Shown piece by piece: positions 63,050-64,000 of a stretch of DNA of 64,000 nucleotides. Made by a program: the position numbers and the translations under genes. The notes under the pieces were generated by a model. That model ran no database searches, was not told the DNA's origin, and worked only from the letters and a program-made list of their open reading frames with translations. Positions within the stretch are counted from its first letter, which is position 1. Each line of letters begins with the position of its first letter. The stretch is from Aureispira sp963837355 (GTDB lineage Bacteria > Bacteroidota > Bacteroidia > Chitinophagales > Saprospiraceae): assembly GCA_963837355.1 (NCBI GenBank), contig CAWIMY010000003.1, positions 434,001 through 498,000 of the forward strand. The letters run 5' to 3'.

Positions 63050-64000
63050 ATGATGAATAGATTTTTCTTGCTAATTACCTATTTTTTAAGCTTTGCTCTA
63101 TTGGCGCAAGCCCAAAATAGCGAACGTCAATATACCGACCATAAGCCTGAATACCGCAAGTGGCAGAATTCCTATATTTTAGATAAAATAGAATACCGTC
63201 CCGACGCGACTATTTTCTTCTTTCGATTTATTTGTGATAATGCTGTGTCAGGCGGGGCTATTTTTTATCCTCCTGGTGCCCGCGATGCGTGGTATCTGAA
63301 AGGCGTAGATGTAGAGCGTAATTTTCCCTTAGTGGCTGTTAAGAATATTCGTAGAGATGGTATTTTAATTAATAAAGAAGTCAAAAACGAAGTCTATAAC
63401 AGCTTACCTTTGAGCTTGTCAGGCTATACTATTTTTAGCTGCGAGGTGCATTTTGGGGCGCTGGACAACGAAGTAAAAGTCGCTGACCTAATTGAGGGCG
63501 TTGGGCAAGAGTACAACCGCCGCCACTTTAACTGTTTGAAAATAAAACTCAAAACTTGGGACGACGAAACCCTTGGCAGTGAAGACGATAGCCGCGAAAC
63601 TATTGCTTCTTTTGAAAAGAAAACGGGCAAGTCTACCCTCCCTCCTGTCGAAAAAAAACCGATTGCTCCTGTTGAGCCGCCTGTCGTCGCCCCCACGCCT
63701 AGCCGCGAATCAGTTAAAGAATATACGCCAGGTAAAAAATACCTACGAGACTCGGATGACTTAGTTTGTAATGAAATCTTGATCTTAAGCGGTATCCATT
63801 TTCAGGATAACAGCACCGAATACCGAGGTATTATTGAGGCACGTAAAACAATGTATTTGTTACTTCGGTACCTCAAAGAGCATCCAAAAGCTACCCTCAC
63901 GCTCTACGGCCATACTGATATTTTTGGTTCTGAAGAAGAAAACATGGACTTGTCTAAGGCACGAGTTTTTAAAGTGCAACGCTGGTTGAGTATGTACGGA
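63050..64000 (+). CDS. OmpA-tailed exported protein, intact copy, cut by the window end
   Basis: The frame is open for 317 codons from ATG at 63050 to the window edge. It has a signal peptide (LITYFLSFALLAQAQ), the same N-terminal domain as the upstream gene (TDHKPEYRKWQNSYILDKIE, AIFYPPGARDAWYLKGVDVE, LIEGVGQEYNRRHFNCLKIK), a shorter, less repetitive Pro-rich linker, and the start of an OmpA-like domain (LYGHTDIFGSEEENMDLSKA). It starts 52 bp after the first copy. The remaining 25-30 residues of the domain lie outside the window. Likely anchored to peptidoglycan. Confidence 0.8.
   Translation, partial: MMNRFFLLITYFLSFALLAQAQNSERQYTDHKPEYRKWQNSYILDKIEYRPDATIFFFRFICDNAVSGGAIFYPPGARDAWYLKGVDVERNFPLVAVKNIRRDGILINKEVKNEVYNSLPLSLSGYTIFSCEVHFGALDNEVKVADLIEGVGQEYNRRHFNCLKIKLKTWDDETLGSEDDSRETIASFEKKTGKSTLPPVEKKPIAPVEPPVVAPTPSRESVKEYTPGKKYLRDSDDLVCNEILILSGIHFQDNSTEYRGIIEARKTMYLLLRYLKEHPKATLTLYGHTDIFGSEEENMDLSKARVFKVQRWLSMYG

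Overview
The window looks like a chromosome segment of a marine or gliding Bacteroidota, most likely the Saprospira/Aureispira part of the Saprospiria. The grounds are indirect: many Cys-anchored lipoproteins, a PD40/SPOR envelope protein, OmpA-tailed proteins, DUF1761, DUF547, arrays of leucine-rich-repeat proteins, several TTG/GTG starts, no Shine-Dalgarno-like leaders, and -7 boxes of the Bacteroidota TAnnTTTG type. GC is moderate. I saw no rRNA, tRNA, CRISPR array or prophage.

Layout. 1-2 kb: the tail of an rRNA methyltransferase, a lipoprotein, a 326-bp non-coding inverted-repeat element, a heme-type lipoprotein and a 54-residue secreted peptide. 2-6 kb: a helical-repeat protein, aspartate aminotransferase, MazG and a sigma-factor relic. 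6.4-11.6 kb: an operon-like run joining a GNAT/PLP-decarboxylase fusion, a QueC-like ATP-PPase and membrane or unknown proteins. 11.7-17.9 kb: a PI-PLC-domain protein, then a fatty-acid beta-oxidation locus (thiolase, hydratase/dehydrogenase, TetR with two operator-like palindromes). 17.9-26.4 kb: a minus-strand cluster of paralogous two-helix membrane proteins, most ending in a D-[LW]-[SG]-x-H-L-[IM] motif, with decayed copies between them and two DG-x-VD coiled-coil proteins in the middle. 26.5-34.2 kb: a serine hydrolase, a DUF547 lipoprotein, two tandem vWA-like secreted proteins with a DVTGSM signature, an orphan type I specificity subunit, a cupin and a lipoprotein. 34.4-44 kb: GlmM, cysteine desulfurase, a tiny membrane protein, envelope proteins and a CHASE histidine kinase. 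44-50 kb: a di-heme peroxidase and four tandem LRR paralogues sharing a new-looking N-terminal cap. 50-56 kb: a metallo-deacylase, a tandem pair of inverted-repeat elements, a second copy of the 24-kb protein family, a GT-C-like membrane protein and HolA. 56-64 kb: Nnr, a lipoprotein, UbiD, an esterase and two tandem OmpA-tailed proteins, the last cut by the window end.

How the genes work together. Housekeeping genes (mazG, glmM, holA, nnr, ubiD, aspC, fad genes) alternate with lineage-specific paralogue arrays: HLI membrane proteins, LRR proteins, vWA pair, OmpA pair. These arrays, the inverted-repeat elements and the relics suggest local duplication and decay. Four conserved genes carry small frameshifts whose reading continues cleanly in another frame. 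Either the sequence contains small indel errors or these genes are recent pseudogenes; sequence alone cannot decide.
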